The notes under the pieces are model-generated. The model searched no databases. It saw only the letters and a program-made list of their open reading frames with translations, and was not told the DNA's origin. DNA of 64,000 nt from Methylococcaceae bacterium (GTDB lineage Bacteria; Pseudomonadota; Gammaproteobacteria; Methylococcales; Methylomonadaceae): the NCBI GenBank assembly GCA_013140705.1, contig JABFSH010000016.1:32901-96900 (forward strand), read 5' to 3'. The position numbers and the translations under genes were made by a program. Each line of letters starts with the position of its first letter. Position 1 is the stretch's first letter. Positions 9,906 to 19,927 of this stretch are shown here, one piece after another.

Positions 9906-12847
9906 GCAACATCAAAACCCCGAAAAAACTCATCGAAGTGGCTTTACCATTGGATGACATCAATATTGCTTGTGCGCGGGAAAAGTCGATTCGTCACGGC
10001 CATCCAAGTACTTTGCATCTTTGGTGGGCACGGCGACCTTTGGCCGCAGCGAGGGCTGTGATATTTGCGCAAATGGTTAATGATCCGGGTTACGAGCGCA
10101 GTTTGGGGCGGGGTGTTAACAAAAAAGACGCGCAGATTGAGCGCGAACGCTTGTTTGAAATTATCCGCAAACTGGTTCTGTGGGAAAACACCAATAATGA
10201 AACCGTACTCGCCGAAGCGAGGGAAGAAATCCGGAAAAGCTGGCGGGAAACCTGTGCGCTGAACAAAAGCCATCCCGAAGCCGCCACTTTGTTCAACCCT
10301 GAAAAACTGCCCGCGTTTCACGACCCGTTTGCCGGTGGCGGGGCGTTACCGCTGGAAGCGCAACGCTTGGGGCTGGAAAGCTATGCCTCTGACTTAAACC
10401 CTGTGGCGGTGTTGATTAACAAGGCGATGATTGAAATTCCGCCCAAGTTTGCAGGTCGCGCACCGATCGGTCCTTTGCCGCCGGCCACCAACAAAAAAAC
10501 CGCCACTCGCGATGCCTTTGAAGACTGGAGTGGTGCTAAAGGTTTGGCAGAAGATGTGCGACGCTACGGCCATTGGATGCGTGAGGAAGCCTTTAAACGT
10601 ATCGGTCATCTGTACCCGCAAGTGGATTTGGCTACCGGTTTGCCTGTGGAAATGCTTGTGGAAGGAGCTTTAGCCCCGACGGACGCTAAAGTCGCGACTA
10701 AAGCCGCTCCCACCGGCAACACAGCTACAGTTATCGCCTGGATTTGGGTTCGTACCGTCAAAAGCCCCAGTCCGGCGTTTTCGCATGTCGATGTGCCACT
10801 CGCATCCACCTTTATCTTGTCCAGCAAGGCGGGTAAGGAAGCCTATGTGCAGCCAGTGATTGACGGCGATAGTTATTATTTTGAAGTGCATACTGGTAAG
10901 CCGCCAGAGAGTGCAAAGAAAGGGACTAAAGCAGGTAAAAAAGGCTCTGGATTTTATTGCTTGTTGTCGTTAAGTCCTATGGATGGAAAATATTTAAAAA
11001 ACGAAGCGCAATCTGGTCGGATGGGGCAAAAGCTTATGGCTATTGTTGCAGAGGGTAAAAAAGGGCGTATTTACCTTTCTCCAACTGAAGAAATGGAATG
11101 TCTTGCTCTACAGTTATGTGTTGATTGGAAACCTTTACAAGAATTAGTTGGAAAAGCAAGAGACCAAATGCCACTTTATGGAATGTCAACATTTGGAGAC
11201 CTATTTACATCTCGCCAGTTAGTTGCTTTAACAACCTTTTCGGATCTTGTTCAAGAAACCCATACCAAAATCAAAACAGATGCGTTAGCGGCAGACATGG
11301 CGGATGATGGTCAAGGTTTAGACACTGGTGGCGTAGGCGCTACAGCTTATGCAGATGCAATAGCTGTTTATTTGGCTTTCGCTACAGATAAAGTCGCAGA
11401 TCGGAACTCTTCCATTGCTACTTGGGCAACATTACGGGAACATGCTAGGAATACGTTCGGTAGGCAAGCAATTCCAATGACATGGGATTTTGCTGAAGCG
11501 AATGTTTTTTCTGATTCAAGTGGTAATTTTGACGGCGGCATCAAATCAATTGTAGATGGTTTATTATCAGTAAAAACCAGTTATAACGGTTTGTCTATTC
11601 AGGCAGATGCAGCAGGACAGACAATATCATTATTTAAAGTTGTATCTACTGATCCTCCTTATTACGACAATATTGCTTATGCTGATCTTTCTGATTTTTT
11701 CTACGTTTGGTTACGCCGAGCTTTGCGTCCTATCTATCCTAGCTTGTTTACTACAATGGCTGTACCCAAAGCCGAAGAACTCGTAGCGACACCATATCGA
11801 CATGTCAGCAAAGCAAAAGCCGAAAAATTTTTTCTGGATGGCATGACAGAAGCGATGCACCGCTTGGCCGAGCAAGCACATCCAGCTTTTCCTACCACCA
11901 TTTATTACGCCTTTAAACAATCCGACACAACGGATGTCGGCACGGGCAATACCGGCTGGGAAACCTTTTTGGAGGCCGTATTACGGGCAGGTTTTGCGAT
12001 TACTGGCACATGGCCAATGCGTACAGAATTAGGAAGGCGTATGGTCGGCTCAGGTACTAACGCCTTGGCTTCCAGCATCGTTCTCGTCTGCCGCCCACGT
12101 GATACTAACGCGGCCACGATTTCTCGGCGGGAATTCCTCCGCGAGTTAAAACAAGAACTTGCCGACGCCATTGAAGTAATGATCGGCGGCGCTATAGGTA
12201 TTTCGCCAGTCGCTCCGGTCGATTTAGCGCAAGCCGTGATCGGCCCCGGTATGGCGATTTTCTCCAAATATGCCGCAGTGCTGGAAGCCGACGGTAGCCC
12301 TATGAGGGTGCATGATGCTTTGGTATTGATTAACCGCACCATTACCGAAGGGGCCGACGATTTTGATCCTGACACCCAGTTTGCTTTAAGCTGGTTTGAC
12401 GAACAAGGCTGGAGCGAAGGTGAGTTTGGTAAGGCTGATGTTCTGGCCCGAGCTAAAGGTACGAGCGTTGCCGGTGTCGCCGATGCCGGTGTACTTGATG
12501 CAGGCGCTGGCAAAGTGCGCTTATTGAAATGGGCACAATATCCCGACGATTGGTCGCCGGAAAACGACAACCGCACCCCCGTTTGGGAAGCCTTACATCA
12601 ACTAATCCGGATATTGAATCAAAATGGTGAAAGCGCAGCAGGTAATCTAATCGCCAGAATGCCGGAACGCAGCGAAGCTATTCGCCAGTTGGCGTATCGC
12701 CTATACACACTCTGCGAACGTAAAGGCTGGGCCGAAGACGCCAGAGCTTATAACGAACTGATCGGTGCCTGGCCCGCGATTATGGCGGAGTCGCTAACAA
12801 AAGCTCAGCACGGTCAGCAGTATGAATTGAACTTATTTACTGAGTAA
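9902..12847 (+). CDS. DUF1156 adenine-specific DNA methyltransferase (PglXI-like)
   Basis: A 981-residue protein predicted to methylate adenine-N6 in host DNA, marking it as self. The N-terminus is a DUF1156 domain (residues ~5-60, with [13 protein letters not shown]). The AdoMet-binding motif is DPFAGGG (141-147) and the catalytic motif is D584-P-P-Y. A long stretch between them should carry target recognition. COG1743 enzymes of this type serve as PglXI in BREX type 3. The start overlaps rloB. Hand counts show GC near 55-57% in the flanks (33/60 at 10501, 34/60 at 12421) but about 35% in the middle (21/60 at 11101 and 11221). The boundaries lie near 10.87 and 11.73 kb, so the central part appears to be exchanged. 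Confidence 0.88.
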   Translation: MSNIKTPKKLIEVALPLDDINIACAREKSIRHGHPSTLHLWWARRPLAAARAVIFAQMVNDPGYERSLGRGVNKKDAQIERERLFEIIRKLVLWENTNNETVLAEAREEIRKSWRETCALNKSHPEAATLFNPEKLPAFHDPFAGGGALPLEAQRLGLESYASDLNPVAVLINKAMIEIPPKFAGRAPIGPLPPATNKKTATRDAFEDWSGAKGLAEDVRRYGHWMREEAFKRIGHLYPQVDLATGLPVEMLVEGALAPTDAKVATKAAPTGNTATVIAWIWVRTVKSPSPAFSHVDVPLASTFILSSKAGKEAYVQPVIDGDSYYFEVHTGKPPESAKKGTKAGKKGSGFYCLLSLSPMDGKYLKNEAQSGRMGQKLMAIVAEGKKGRIYLSPTEEMECLALQLCVDWKPLQELVGKARDQMPLYGMSTFGDLFTSRQLVALTTFSDLVQETHTKIKTDALAADMADDGQGLDTGGVGATAYADAIAVYLAFATDKVADRNSSIATWATLREHARNTFGRQAIPMTWDFAEANVFSDSSGNFDGGIKSIVDGLLSVKTSYNGLSIQADAAGQTISLFKVVSTDPPYYDNIAYADLSDFFYVWLRRALRPIYPSLFTTMAVPKAEELVATPYRHVSKAKAEKFFLDGMTEAMHRLAEQAHPAFPTTIYYAFKQSDTTDVGTGNTGWETFLEAVLRAGFAITGTWPMRTELGRRMVGSGTNALASSIVLVCRPRDTNAATISRREFLRELKQELADAIEVMIGGAIGISPVAPVDLAQAVIGPGMAIFSKYAAVLEADGSPMRVHDALVLINRTITEGADDFDPDTQFALSWFDEQGWSEGEFGKADVLARAKGTSVAGVADAGVLDAGAGKVRLLKWAQYPDDWSPENDNRTPVWEALHQLIRILNQNGESAAGNLIARMPERSEAIRQLAYRLYTLCERKGWAEDARAYNELIGAWPAIMAESLTKAQHGQQYELNLFTE

Positions 12848-12852
12848 CGAAA

Positions 12853-14037
12853 ATGAAAATAGAGGCTATAAAGCTAAAAAACTTTAAAAGCTTTAAAGAT
12901 GCGGAAATGTTGAATATACCTCGCTTTTGCGTGGTTGTTGGGGCCAATGGCACAGGGAAATCGACGCTTTTTAGCGTTTTTGCATTTTTAAAAGAATGTC
13001 TAGCAAGCAATGTACACACGGCTTTGGTAAAACAGGGTGGTAGTCGAGGCATTCATGAGGTGCGGAGCCGAGGAACTATTGGCAATATTGAAATAGAGCT
13101 TAAATTTCGCGAAGGTGAAGATAAGCCATTGGTTACCTATTTTCTGTCGATTGCCGAAAAAAACGGAAATCCTGTTGTAGAACGAGAAATATTAAAATAC
13201 CGTCGCGGAAGCGGCGGTCAGCCTTGGCATTTCCTGGATTTTTCTTGCGGAGCAGGCACGGCTGTGATCAATGAATTGGAATCAGTGGCAGATGTCAGCC
13301 AATTGCAACGTGAAGAGCAAAAACTAAAGGCACCTGATATTCTCGCAATCAAAGGATTGGCGCAATTTGAACGTTTTCCAGCAGTTGTCGCTTTAGGCAA
13401 TTTGATTGAAAATTGGCATGTATCGGATTTTCATATCAATCGAGCCAGACCCGAGCAGGAAGCGGGTTACGCCGAGCATTTATCTACGGAAGGTGAAAAC
13501 TTATCTCTGTTTACCGAGTATTTGTATGATCGTCACCGCGCTGTATTTGACAAGGTATTAGAGAAGCTTTCTCAGCGCGTTCCTGGTATTTCTAAAGTGG
13601 AATCGAAAATAACTGAGGAAGGTCGTGTTTTATTAAGATTTCAGGATGGGGCATTTGAAGACCCATTTCTTGCACGTTATGTCTCAGACGGCACAATCAA
13701 GATGTTTGCTTATTTGTTGTTGTTGAATGACCCCCTCCCACATCCTCTTCTATGCGTCGAGGAACCAGAGAATCAACTCTACCCAAAATTACTATGGGAG
13801 TTGGCGGAAGAGTTTCGGGCTTATGCGAATAAAGGCGAACAAGTGTTTGTTACAACCCATTCCCCGGATTTTCTGAATGCCGTGCAATTAGATGAAGTTT
13901 TTTGGTTGGTTAAGGAAAAGGGTTACACAATAATTAAGCGGGCGCAGGATGATGCTCAGTTGAAGGCTTTTATGGATGAAGGGGATCAGATGGGTTATTT
14001 GTGGAAACAGGGCTTTTTCGATGGAGTTGACCCTTAA
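12853..14037 (+). CDS. AAA_21-family ATPase paired with DUF4276
   Basis: A 394-residue ATPase, the second of this general type in the operon but not closely similar to RloA. Walker A is GANGTGKS (30-37) just after the opening strand IKLKNFKSFKD. Walker B is LLCVEEPENQLYPKL (~299-313), followed by FVTTHSPDFLNAV, the terminal histidine switch. It begins 5 bases after the methylase stop and shares a TAATG overlap with the DUF4276 gene. OLD-like and PARIS-like systems use comparable ATPases as sensors for an attached nuclease. A similar role is inferred here from context. Confidence 0.82.
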   Translation: MKIEAIKLKNFKSFKDAEMLNIPRFCVVVGANGTGKSTLFSVFAFLKECLASNVHTALVKQGGSRGIHEVRSRGTIGNIEIELKFREGEDKPLVTYFLSIAEKNGNPVVEREILKYRRGSGGQPWHFLDFSCGAGTAVINELESVADVSQLQREEQKLKAPDILAIKGLAQFERFPAVVALGNLIENWHVSDFHINRARPEQEAGYAEHLSTEGENLSLFTEYLYDRHRAVFDKVLEKLSQRVPGISKVESKITEEGRVLLRFQDGAFEDPFLARYVSDGTIKMFAYLLLLNDPLPHPLLCVEEPENQLYPKLLWELAEEFRAYANKGEQVFVTTHSPDFLNAVQLDEVFWLVKEKGYTIIKRAQDDAQLKAFMDEGDQMGYLWKQGFFDGVDP

Positions 14038-14603
14038 TGACACAATTGGTTTTCTTTTTGGAAGAGCCGTCGGCAAAGGAAATGTTGATGGGGCTACTCC
14101 CACGGGTTTTTCCTGATACTGTGACCTATCGTTATGTGGTTTTTGAGGGTAAGCAAGATTTGGAAAAAAGATTGAGTGGGAAACTTAGGGCTTGGCAGCA
14201 TCCTGATAGTTCGTTTGTGGTGTTGCGAGACAAAGATAGTGCCAACTGTGTACAGGTAAAAGAGAAATTGGTTGATATGTGTCGGTCAGCAGGCAAACCA
14301 AATACTTTGGTCAGAATCGCCTGTCATGAATTGGAAAGCTGGTTCTTGGGCGATCTGGCGGCAGTTGAAAAGGGATTAAATTTGTCCGGCCTTGCTAAAC
14401 GGCAACAGCAAAGAAAATTTAGGGCGCCAGACGAATTGGGCAATCCAAAGCAAGAATTAAAAATGCTAACCAATAATGCCTATCAGCAGATTGCCGGTTC
14501 ACGGGCAATTAGCCATTATCTCTCGTTGGAAGGTAATCAATCAAAAAGTTTTAATGTATTTCTTTCAGGAATTAACTATTTGCTAAAGGATAGTATCGCA
14601 TGA
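14037..14603 (+). CDS. DUF4276 protein, TOPRIM-like partner of the ATPase
   Basis: A 188-residue protein of the DUF4276 family. Motifs visible by eye are an acidic pair E9-E10 at the end of strand one, RDKD (D65 and D67), and [11 protein letters not shown] (E98, E100, W102). The order E...DxD...ExW is the same as in RloB of this operon, although the rest differs. Families next to OLD/PARIS-type ATPases commonly carry TOPRIM nuclease effectors, so a nuclease role is a fair guess. The gene overlaps both neighbours (TAATG and ATGA), so it is strictly co-translated with them. Confidence 0.78.
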   Translation: MTQLVFFLEEPSAKEMLMGLLPRVFPDTVTYRYVVFEGKQDLEKRLSGKLRAWQHPDSSFVVLRDKDSANCVQVKEKLVDMCRSAGKPNTLVRIACHELESWFLGDLAAVEKGLNLSGLAKRQQQRKFRAPDELGNPKQELKMLTNNAYQQIAGSRAISHYLSLEGNQSKSFNVFLSGINYLLKDSIA

Positions 14604-17419
14604 CACTCAAACCCTGGCGTGAAATCGCCAAACCCCATAAGGATGTGCTGGAAGGTACTTTTAAGCAATCCGAGTTTGCTGCTGATATAAGTTTAGTTGC
14701 TTCTGGTAAGGCCACAGATGAATATCAGGATGCCGAGAAGTTCTTTGCCCGGACTTTTATCACGGAAGGTATGCGTTTGTTGCTGACCTCGGTAGTGCAG
14801 CGTTTAAGCGGTCAAGGAGGCGATCCGGTCATTCAGTTACAAACGGCATTCGGTGGTGGCAAGACCCATACCATGCTGACAGTGTTTCACTTGGCCACTC
14901 GTAAAGTCGATACCCGGCTATTAGCAGGCATTCCGCCGATTCTGGATGCGGCGGGGATTGCTGAGTTACCATATGCCCGCGTCGCTGTTCTGGACGGTAT
15001 TAAGTTATCACCCAGTCAGGCATTGCAGCATGATGATGTACAGGTTAATACCTTGTGGGGTGAATTAGCTTGGCAGTTGGCAGGCCAAGCAGGATACGTG
15101 TTAGTGCAGCATGCAGATAAAGACGGTACTTCACCGGGTAAAGAAGTATTGATTAATTTATTAAATTTGGCGGCACCCTGCGTAATTTTGATTGATGAGT
15201 TGGTGGCATTTATTCGTCAGTTTGAGCCTGGACATCAATATTTGGCGGGTACATTTGATAGCAATATCTCCTTTATCCAAGCTTTAACCGAAGCCTTAAA
15301 AGCCGTACCCAGTGCTTTGTTATTGGCGTCATTGCCGGAATCGGATTTGGAAGTGGGCGGTACTAATGGACAAAGAACGCTCAATTCACTGGAAAAATAC
15401 TTTGCACGGGTGGAATCGGTTTGGAAGCCGGTAGCGACTGAGGAAGCGTTTGAAATTGTGCGCAGACGGTTGTTTGATAGTGTAGGTGATACTGCTGAAC
15501 TGGATGCCGTGTGCCAGGAATTTGCCGAGCTGTATCGTCAAGGGGGAAACAAGTTTCCGCCTGAAACCCAAAATCATCATTATGAAGAACGGTTACGGCA
15601 ATCGTATCCAATTCATCCTGAAATTTTTGATCGGCTTTATGAAGATTGGTCCACGCTGGACAAATTTCAGCGTACACGGGGTGTGTTGCAGTATATGGCA
15701 ATTGTGATTCATCGTTTGTGGAATTCGGATAACCGCGATGCGTTGATTATGCCGGGTTCGATTCCTTTGGATGATAGTAATGTGCGTAATAAAAGCATCC
15801 ATTACCTGCCGCAAGGTTGGGAGCCGATTATTGAGAAGGAAATTGACGGTACCCGCTCAGAGCCTTTTGATATTGACGGTAAAGACACCCGTTTTGGTAG
15901 TGTACAAGCGGCCAGACGTGCTGCTCGAACAATTTTTCTGGGTAGCGCACCTTCAACTTCAGAACAGATTGTACGTGGTGTAAAGGTCGATCATGTGCTG
16001 CTGGGTAGTGTACAGCCGGGGCAAACCATCGCTGTGTTTGAGGATGTGTTAAAGCGGTTGCGAGATCGTTTGCATTATTTGTATGCGGAAGAAGACCGAT
16101 TTTGGTTTGATACTAAACCGAATTTGCGTAGGGAAATGGAGAGCCGGAAGCAGAAGATCAGCGACAAGGACCATGTGCAGCCATTATTGAAAGACTATGT
16201 GCGTCGAGTGTTTGGCAGTAATCATAGTTTTGCGGGCATCCACGTATTTACGCCTTCGGTTGATGTGCCGGATGATTTTGGTGTGGGTCCACGTTTGGTG
16301 GTGTTGCCGATCAACCAAGCCAGTTATAGCAAAGATGCCAACAACCAGGCTTTTGCTGCGGCCGAACAGATTTTGCGTACCCGAGGCGATCAACCCAGGC
16401 AAAAACAGAATCGTCTGATTTTTTTGGCGGCTGATTTTGATGTGGCCAATCGTTTACGTGATCAAGCGAAAACTTTTTTGGCCTGGCAATCAATTGTTTC
16501 AGATATCAATAATGAAAAATTGAATCTTGACCTTTTTCAGGTCAGGCAAGCCAAAAAACATAAAGATGCCACCGAACAATCTCTGCAGCAGATGATACGG
16601 GAAACCTATAAATGGTTAATTTGCCCAACGGAAGATTTTATTAGTGGTAAACCCCAATTAAATTGGGAAGTGGTCACTGTATCAACAACTGCACCTAGTT
16701 TGATTCAAGAAATTGAAAACCGATTGAAAGAGGAGGAATGGCTAATTTTTGAATGGTCGCCTATTCACCTGATGAATTTATTGCAGCGTTGGTATTTTAA
16801 GGACGGCATAACTGAAATTAGTGCGTTGAAGGTATGGCAAGACTGCTGTCATTATCTGTATTTACCACGATTGGCTAGAGACGATGTTTTCAAAAACGCC
16901 ATCAATCTGGGACTTCACTCACAAGATTTTTTCGGCTTTGCCAGTGGAAAAAATGCCGAAAAATATCTGGGTTTTATCTTCGGTGGCAGTTCTAGCATCA
17001 TCTTAGATGAGTCGTCATTGATGATTGCGCGTGAAATTGCGGTTGCTTATAAAGAAGCATTAAAACCTGTCGTACTTACACCATCTTCATTACCAGGAGA
17101 TGATGTCAAGCCTGGCGATGAGGGTAAAACACCTGTTCTTCCCCCTGGCGATAACACTAGGCCACCAGTTGCCACAATCCCTAAAAAGCATTTCTACGGG
17201 ACTATCAATCTTGATCCTGTAAGAGCCAAGATGGACTTTGCGACAATTGTCGATGAAGTTGTCGAGCAATTCACGTCAAAACTAGGTGTGGATGTAAAAA
17301 TATCGATAGAAATTCAAGCGACATCAAATCGGGATGGTTTTGATGAGGCAATGCAGAGGGCAATTAAGGAAAACTGCGGGGTGTTGCGGTTTGGAAACGC
17401 GGAGTTTGAAGATGAATAG
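14600..17419 (+). CDS. DUF499 AAA ATPase (PglY/BrxC-related)
   Basis: A 939-residue ATPase. The P-loop reads AFGGGKTH (83-90), the variant typical of DUF499 proteins, and the Walker B is [11 protein letters not shown] (~196-206). The C-terminus has a proline/glycine-rich linker (~835-865) and a final ~75-residue domain. BREX type 3 uses a DUF499 protein (BrxC/PglY) together with a COG1743 methylase and a helicase, as here. It is the last gene of the operon and overlaps the DUF4276 stop by ATGA. GC falls from about 48% in the first two thirds to about 34-38% after ~16.48 kb, again suggesting a mosaic. Its action is unknown; it may remodel DNA or the other subunits. Confidence 0.87.
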   Translation: MTLKPWREIAKPHKDVLEGTFKQSEFAADISLVASGKATDEYQDAEKFFARTFITEGMRLLLTSVVQRLSGQGGDPVIQLQTAFGGGKTHTMLTVFHLATRKVDTRLLAGIPPILDAAGIAELPYARVAVLDGIKLSPSQALQHDDVQVNTLWGELAWQLAGQAGYVLVQHADKDGTSPGKEVLINLLNLAAPCVILIDELVAFIRQFEPGHQYLAGTFDSNISFIQALTEALKAVPSALLLASLPESDLEVGGTNGQRTLNSLEKYFARVESVWKPVATEEAFEIVRRRLFDSVGDTAELDAVCQEFAELYRQGGNKFPPETQNHHYEERLRQSYPIHPEIFDRLYEDWSTLDKFQRTRGVLQYMAIVIHRLWNSDNRDALIMPGSIPLDDSNVRNKSIHYLPQGWEPIIEKEIDGTRSEPFDIDGKDTRFGSVQAARRAARTIFLGSAPSTSEQIVRGVKVDHVLLGSVQPGQTIAVFEDVLKRLRDRLHYLYAEEDRFWFDTKPNLRREMESRKQKISDKDHVQPLLKDYVRRVFGSNHSFAGIHVFTPSVDVPDDFGVGPRLVVLPINQASYSKDANNQAFAAAEQILRTRGDQPRQKQNRLIFLAADFDVANRLRDQAKTFLAWQSIVSDINNEKLNLDLFQVRQAKKHKDATEQSLQQMIRETYKWLICPTEDFISGKPQLNWEVVTVSTTAPSLIQEIENRLKEEEWLIFEWSPIHLMNLLQRWYFKDGITEISALKVWQDCCHYLYLPRLARDDVFKNAINLGLHSQDFFGFASGKNAEKYLGFIFGGSSSIILDESSLMIAREIAVAYKEALKPVVLTPSSLPGDDVKPGDEGKTPVLPPGDNTRPPVATIPKKHFYGTINLDPVRAKMDFATIVDEVVEQFTSKLGVDVKISIEIQATSNRDGFDEAMQRAIKENCGVLRFGNAEFEDE

Positions 17420-17480
17420 TCAGTCAATTTCAAACCCTGTATGATTATAACCTCAGGTTGTGAAAGCCATGATGGCGCAA

Positions 17481-17511
17481 AGGATAGACAGACTGTATCC
17501 TGCTTTTTTTC
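17481..17511 (+). terminator. putative terminator of the defence operon
   Basis: AGGATA (17481-17486) and TATCCT (17496-17501) form a short stem closed by GC pairs, followed within three bases by a run of seven T residues. It lies 62 bases after the DUF499 stop. The stem is only 6 bp, so strength is uncertain. The rest of 17420-17674 shows no gene. Confidence 0.5.
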
Positions 17512-17674
17512 CACCCGAATGAGACAGCAGAATGTCTTATGGCTGACGCGATTTTCCGCGTGAATGACGGTTTGCAGATTAATCTGACAAAACAGAATTA
17601 AAGCCAAGCACACAAACCCCGGACTACAAAATGGATTGATATAGACCGGCCTTTATACTCATGGTGATAATCCG

Positions 17675-18430
17675 ATGACCTATTGTATCGCTGTTTCCGT
17701 CAATGATGGATTAGTGTTGACATCCGACTCTCGCACCAACGCCGGAATCGACAATGTCAGCATTTATGGAAAAATGCACGTTTTTGATACACTCCCCGAC
17801 CGAAAACTGGTCTTGCTAAGCGCCGGCAATCTGGCGACCACACAAGCCGTCATCGAACAAATGCGTCGGGACAAGCATGAAAATTCGCCCGTCAATTTAA
17901 ACACCGTGCAATATTTATCCGAAGCCGCTGATTATCTGGGACGCATCAGCATCGAAAAACAAAAGCGGCACAATGAAGACGCCGGCAGATCGACTTACCA
18001 TTTTACCGCAACGTTTATTCTGGCTGGGCAGTTGGGAAACGAACCACCGGGCGCTTATTTGATTTATCCGGAAGGCAATTCAATCACGACATCGCGGCAA
18101 ACGCCCTATTTGCAGATTGGCGAAAGTAAATACGGGAAGCCCATTCTGGATCGATTTGTTACGATGACAACACCTCTGGATGAAGCCGGACTGTGCAGTC
18201 TGATTTCGATGGATTCAACGATTCGTAGCAATGCCAGTGTCGGACCGCCGGTTGAACTATTGGTTTACCGCAAAGACAGCTTTAGCTTTGATGAATACTA
18301 TTGTTTTGAAGCAGATGATGAGTATCTTGTGCTACTTAAACGTTCCTGGCATGACGAATTACGCAATGCGTTTATTGCGTTACCGCACTATAACCGGTCT
18401 TTTGCCAAACCAGTACCGGGTGAATTGTAA
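17675..18430 (+). CDS. Anbu-type bacterial proteasome homologue
   Basis: A 251-residue Ntn-hydrolase fold protein of the COG3484 'proteasome-type protease' family, called Anbu. The mature N-terminus would start at Thr2 (MTYCIAV), the nucleophile after Met removal. The conserved stretch LTSDSRTNAG (residues ~15-24) and GNLATTQAV (~51-59) match proteasome/HslV beta-subunit strands. Anbu proteins usually sit in an operon with a transglutaminase-like protease, an alpha-E protein and a circularly permuted ATP-grasp ligase. None of these is present, so this copy is solitary. The cellular role of Anbu is not settled. Confidence 0.85.
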   Translation: MTYCIAVSVNDGLVLTSDSRTNAGIDNVSIYGKMHVFDTLPDRKLVLLSAGNLATTQAVIEQMRRDKHENSPVNLNTVQYLSEAADYLGRISIEKQKRHNEDAGRSTYHFTATFILAGQLGNEPPGAYLIYPEGNSITTSRQTPYLQIGESKYGKPILDRFVTMTTPLDEAGLCSLISMDSTIRSNASVGPPVELLVYRKDSFSFDEYYCFEADDEYLVLLKRSWHDELRNAFIALPHYNRSFAKPVPGEL

Positions 18431-18479
18431 GCGCACTGGCTAACCCTGCAGATGCGGCGGAAACTCTGGCCGGTATCAA

Positions 18480-19133
18480 TCAGGCAGGGTTAGCACTTTC
18501 CAAGACGTCGATTATTTGATGATATTCGAAAACGGTTTGATCTTGACAGGCAATATGATCGGCCAGTGCACAAATTGACCACCAGTTTTCGCGGTCATTA
18601 ACAAATCTGATTGCGGCCATTAAAAGTTGAGCCATTTTTTGCTCCTTGAGAGTTTCACTCAGAAGAAAGCAACCCAGGTATTCGTAAACACTCTCCAAAT
18701 CGGAACTTCCCCCATAACGATGCAGCGAATTTGCCTGAACGAGTAATGGATTCATTAATTCGCCATGACGAAGGGCACTATATTTTGCTTCAGCAACTGG
18801 CCCAACCAGCAGATTGATCATATCAGCCTCAAAAGCGCATAGGTAGGCTGCTTTCTCAGTTGATGAAAAACCAGTCGTTGCCTCTTCAACAGAAGACGGT
18901 AACGTGTGAATTAAGCGGCCGCCGTCTATATTTCCCACAATTGTCAACGGGTATGATGCAAAGTCATCCGTACTCGACGACAGCCATATATTAAAGTAGA
19001 CAGGGGGCAAACCTTTTTGCCTGTTACCGATATAAATGGCGGCTGCATGCCCTGCTTCATGAAATGCAATTTTATGATTTACGTCTTGATGAGACAGGTT
19101 TACCGTTTTGTAAAAATTTGAATTACGCTTCAT
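18480..19133 (-). CDS. M41 (FtsH)-like zinc metallopeptidase domain protein
   Basis: A 217-residue protein with the zinc-binding motif HEAGH at residues 25-29. A candidate third ligand lies around the GxxAE segment (~115-120: LLVGPVAEAKYS), the layout of the FtsH M41 peptidase domain. The AAA ATPase part and membrane segments of FtsH are missing, so it is a stand-alone peptidase-like domain. It is convergent with the Anbu-type gene. Substrate unknown. It could also be an inactive relative. Confidence 0.65.
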   Translation of the reverse strand: MKRNSNFYKTVNLSHQDVNHKIAFHEAGHAAAIYIGNRQKGLPPVYFNIWLSSSTDDFASYPLTIVGNIDGGRLIHTLPSSVEEATTGFSSTEKAAYLCAFEADMINLLVGPVAEAKYSALRHGELMNPLLVQANSLHRYGGSSDLESVYEYLGCFLLSETLKEQKMAQLLMAAIRFVNDRENWWSICALADHIACQDQTVFEYHQIIDVLESANPA

Positions 19134-19323
19134 GATAGTAATCCGAGAGGTGTTACAGTGTTTATGCTCTGGCGAGCCTGTTCATTTGCGAGAGTCCATA
19201 GTAAAGGCATCTAATTAAAGCTTACTTAAACACAAAAAAATCATTTGAGTGACGCTAAAGTCGTAAAAACAAAACCTACTTTACTTTTAATTTGAGGATT
19301 TGTTCATTTCAATTATATTGAAC

Positions 19324-19383
19324 TGTCACAAATGACAATATCCACCTGTCATCTTTGGCAGTTCCCGGGTAACTAATTTGTCA
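19324..19383. promoter_or_regulatory. cluster of TGTCA/TGACA half-sites, candidate activator site
   Basis: The pentamer TGTCA or its complement occurs four times: 19324-19328, 19333-19337, 19347-19351 and 19379-19383. The first two form an inverted repeat with a 4-base spacer, and the second and third one with 9 bases. The cluster ends about 180 bases upstream of the sigma-54-like element of the PEP-CTERM gene, the usual distance for an enhancer-binding activator. PrsR-type response regulators are known to drive PEP-CTERM genes with RpoN. Binding here is inferred. Confidence 0.4.
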
Positions 19384-19560
19384 TTCGCCCTGATAACATT
19401 GCCCATTAAAAACTTCGATTAAGGCACTTCCCGTTGAAATAACCGCTCGTTTTACCATCAGTTTCGCAAACACTTATATTCGGTCTTCGGAGCTCAAAAA
19501 CTGACCTGACTTAAGCATTCCAACTGCCCAGTGGCGAGTATCTCAAAATCATTTTAAAAC

Positions 19561-19577
19561 TTGGCATTTGTTCTGCT
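19561..19577 (+). promoter_or_regulatory. sigma-54 type -24/-12 promoter
   Basis: TTGGCA (19561-19566) followed by TGC (19574-19576) places GG and GC exactly 12 bases apart (19563 and 19575), as in RpoN promoters. It lies 37 bases before the ATG of the PEP-CTERM gene, with a T-rich run and AGGAGAG ribosome binding site between. PEP-CTERM genes of other bacteria are often RpoN dependent. The second hexamer is imperfect (CTGC for TTGC). Confidence 0.6.
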
Positions 19578-19612
19578 TGTTCTTTTTTTAAATTAATTCA
19601 GGAGAGCCTGCC

Positions 19613-19927
19613 ATGTTTAAAGCGTACTTCATTTCAGTTTCATTAGTCATACTTCTTGCCATATCTCACTCGTCCGCGTTTGCCAAGGATGACAACGATG
19701 ATAAACATCCTAAAAATAAAGACCAAGAATCGCAAATAGAAAAAGATTTTTATAAATTCATGCGCGAAGGCAAAAAACCTCCCTCATCCAGGCTATATCA
19801 CACATCCGAAGCGCTTGCTCCTGGTGCCATTACCACGGCAACGGAAGTAAGTGTTCCAGAACCAACCATCCTGGCATTGATTGGTCTTGGCTTTGCTGGA
19901 CTGGGACTTCTCCGTCGCAAGTCTTAG
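19613..19927 (+). CDS. short PEP-CTERM sorting domain protein
   Basis: A 104-residue secreted protein. Residues 1-24 form a Sec signal peptide ending in SAFA. Then comes a very charged Asp/Lys-rich stretch (25-57). The C-terminus is VPEP (81-84), a hydrophobic helix (86-100) and the basic tail RRKS. This tripartite tail is recognised by exosortase EpsH/XrtA and links the protein to exopolysaccharide export. No exosortase gene is in the window. A sigma-54-like promoter and AGGAGAG site precede the start. Function of the mature peptide is unknown. Confidence 0.9.
   Translation: MFKAYFISVSLVILLAISHSSAFAKDDNDDKHPKNKDQESQIEKDFYKFMREGKKPPSSRLYHTSEALAPGAITTATEVSVPEPTILALIGLGFAGLGLLRRKS

Noticed and set aside
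3687..17419. Calling the island BREX type 3 or DISARM outright
   Set aside because: The helicase, methylase and DUF499 types fit BREX type 3 in part, but no PglZ, BrxA or BrxF is present, and the DISARM genes drmA, drmB and drmC are also missing.
3301..17674. Integrase-driven genomic island with att sites
   Set aside because: No integrase, transposase, tRNA end or flanking direct repeat was found on either side.
18431..18528. 10-bp inverted repeat (18440-18449 / 18484-18493) and a coding-like frame after the Anbu-type gene
   Set aside because: The repeat has a 34-base loop and no T run, part of it encodes the end of the convergent gene, and the frame has no start site.
19416..19440. Second sigma-54-like site (GGCACTTCCCGTTG)
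   Set aside because: The -24 part fits but the -12 GC is missing at the required distance.
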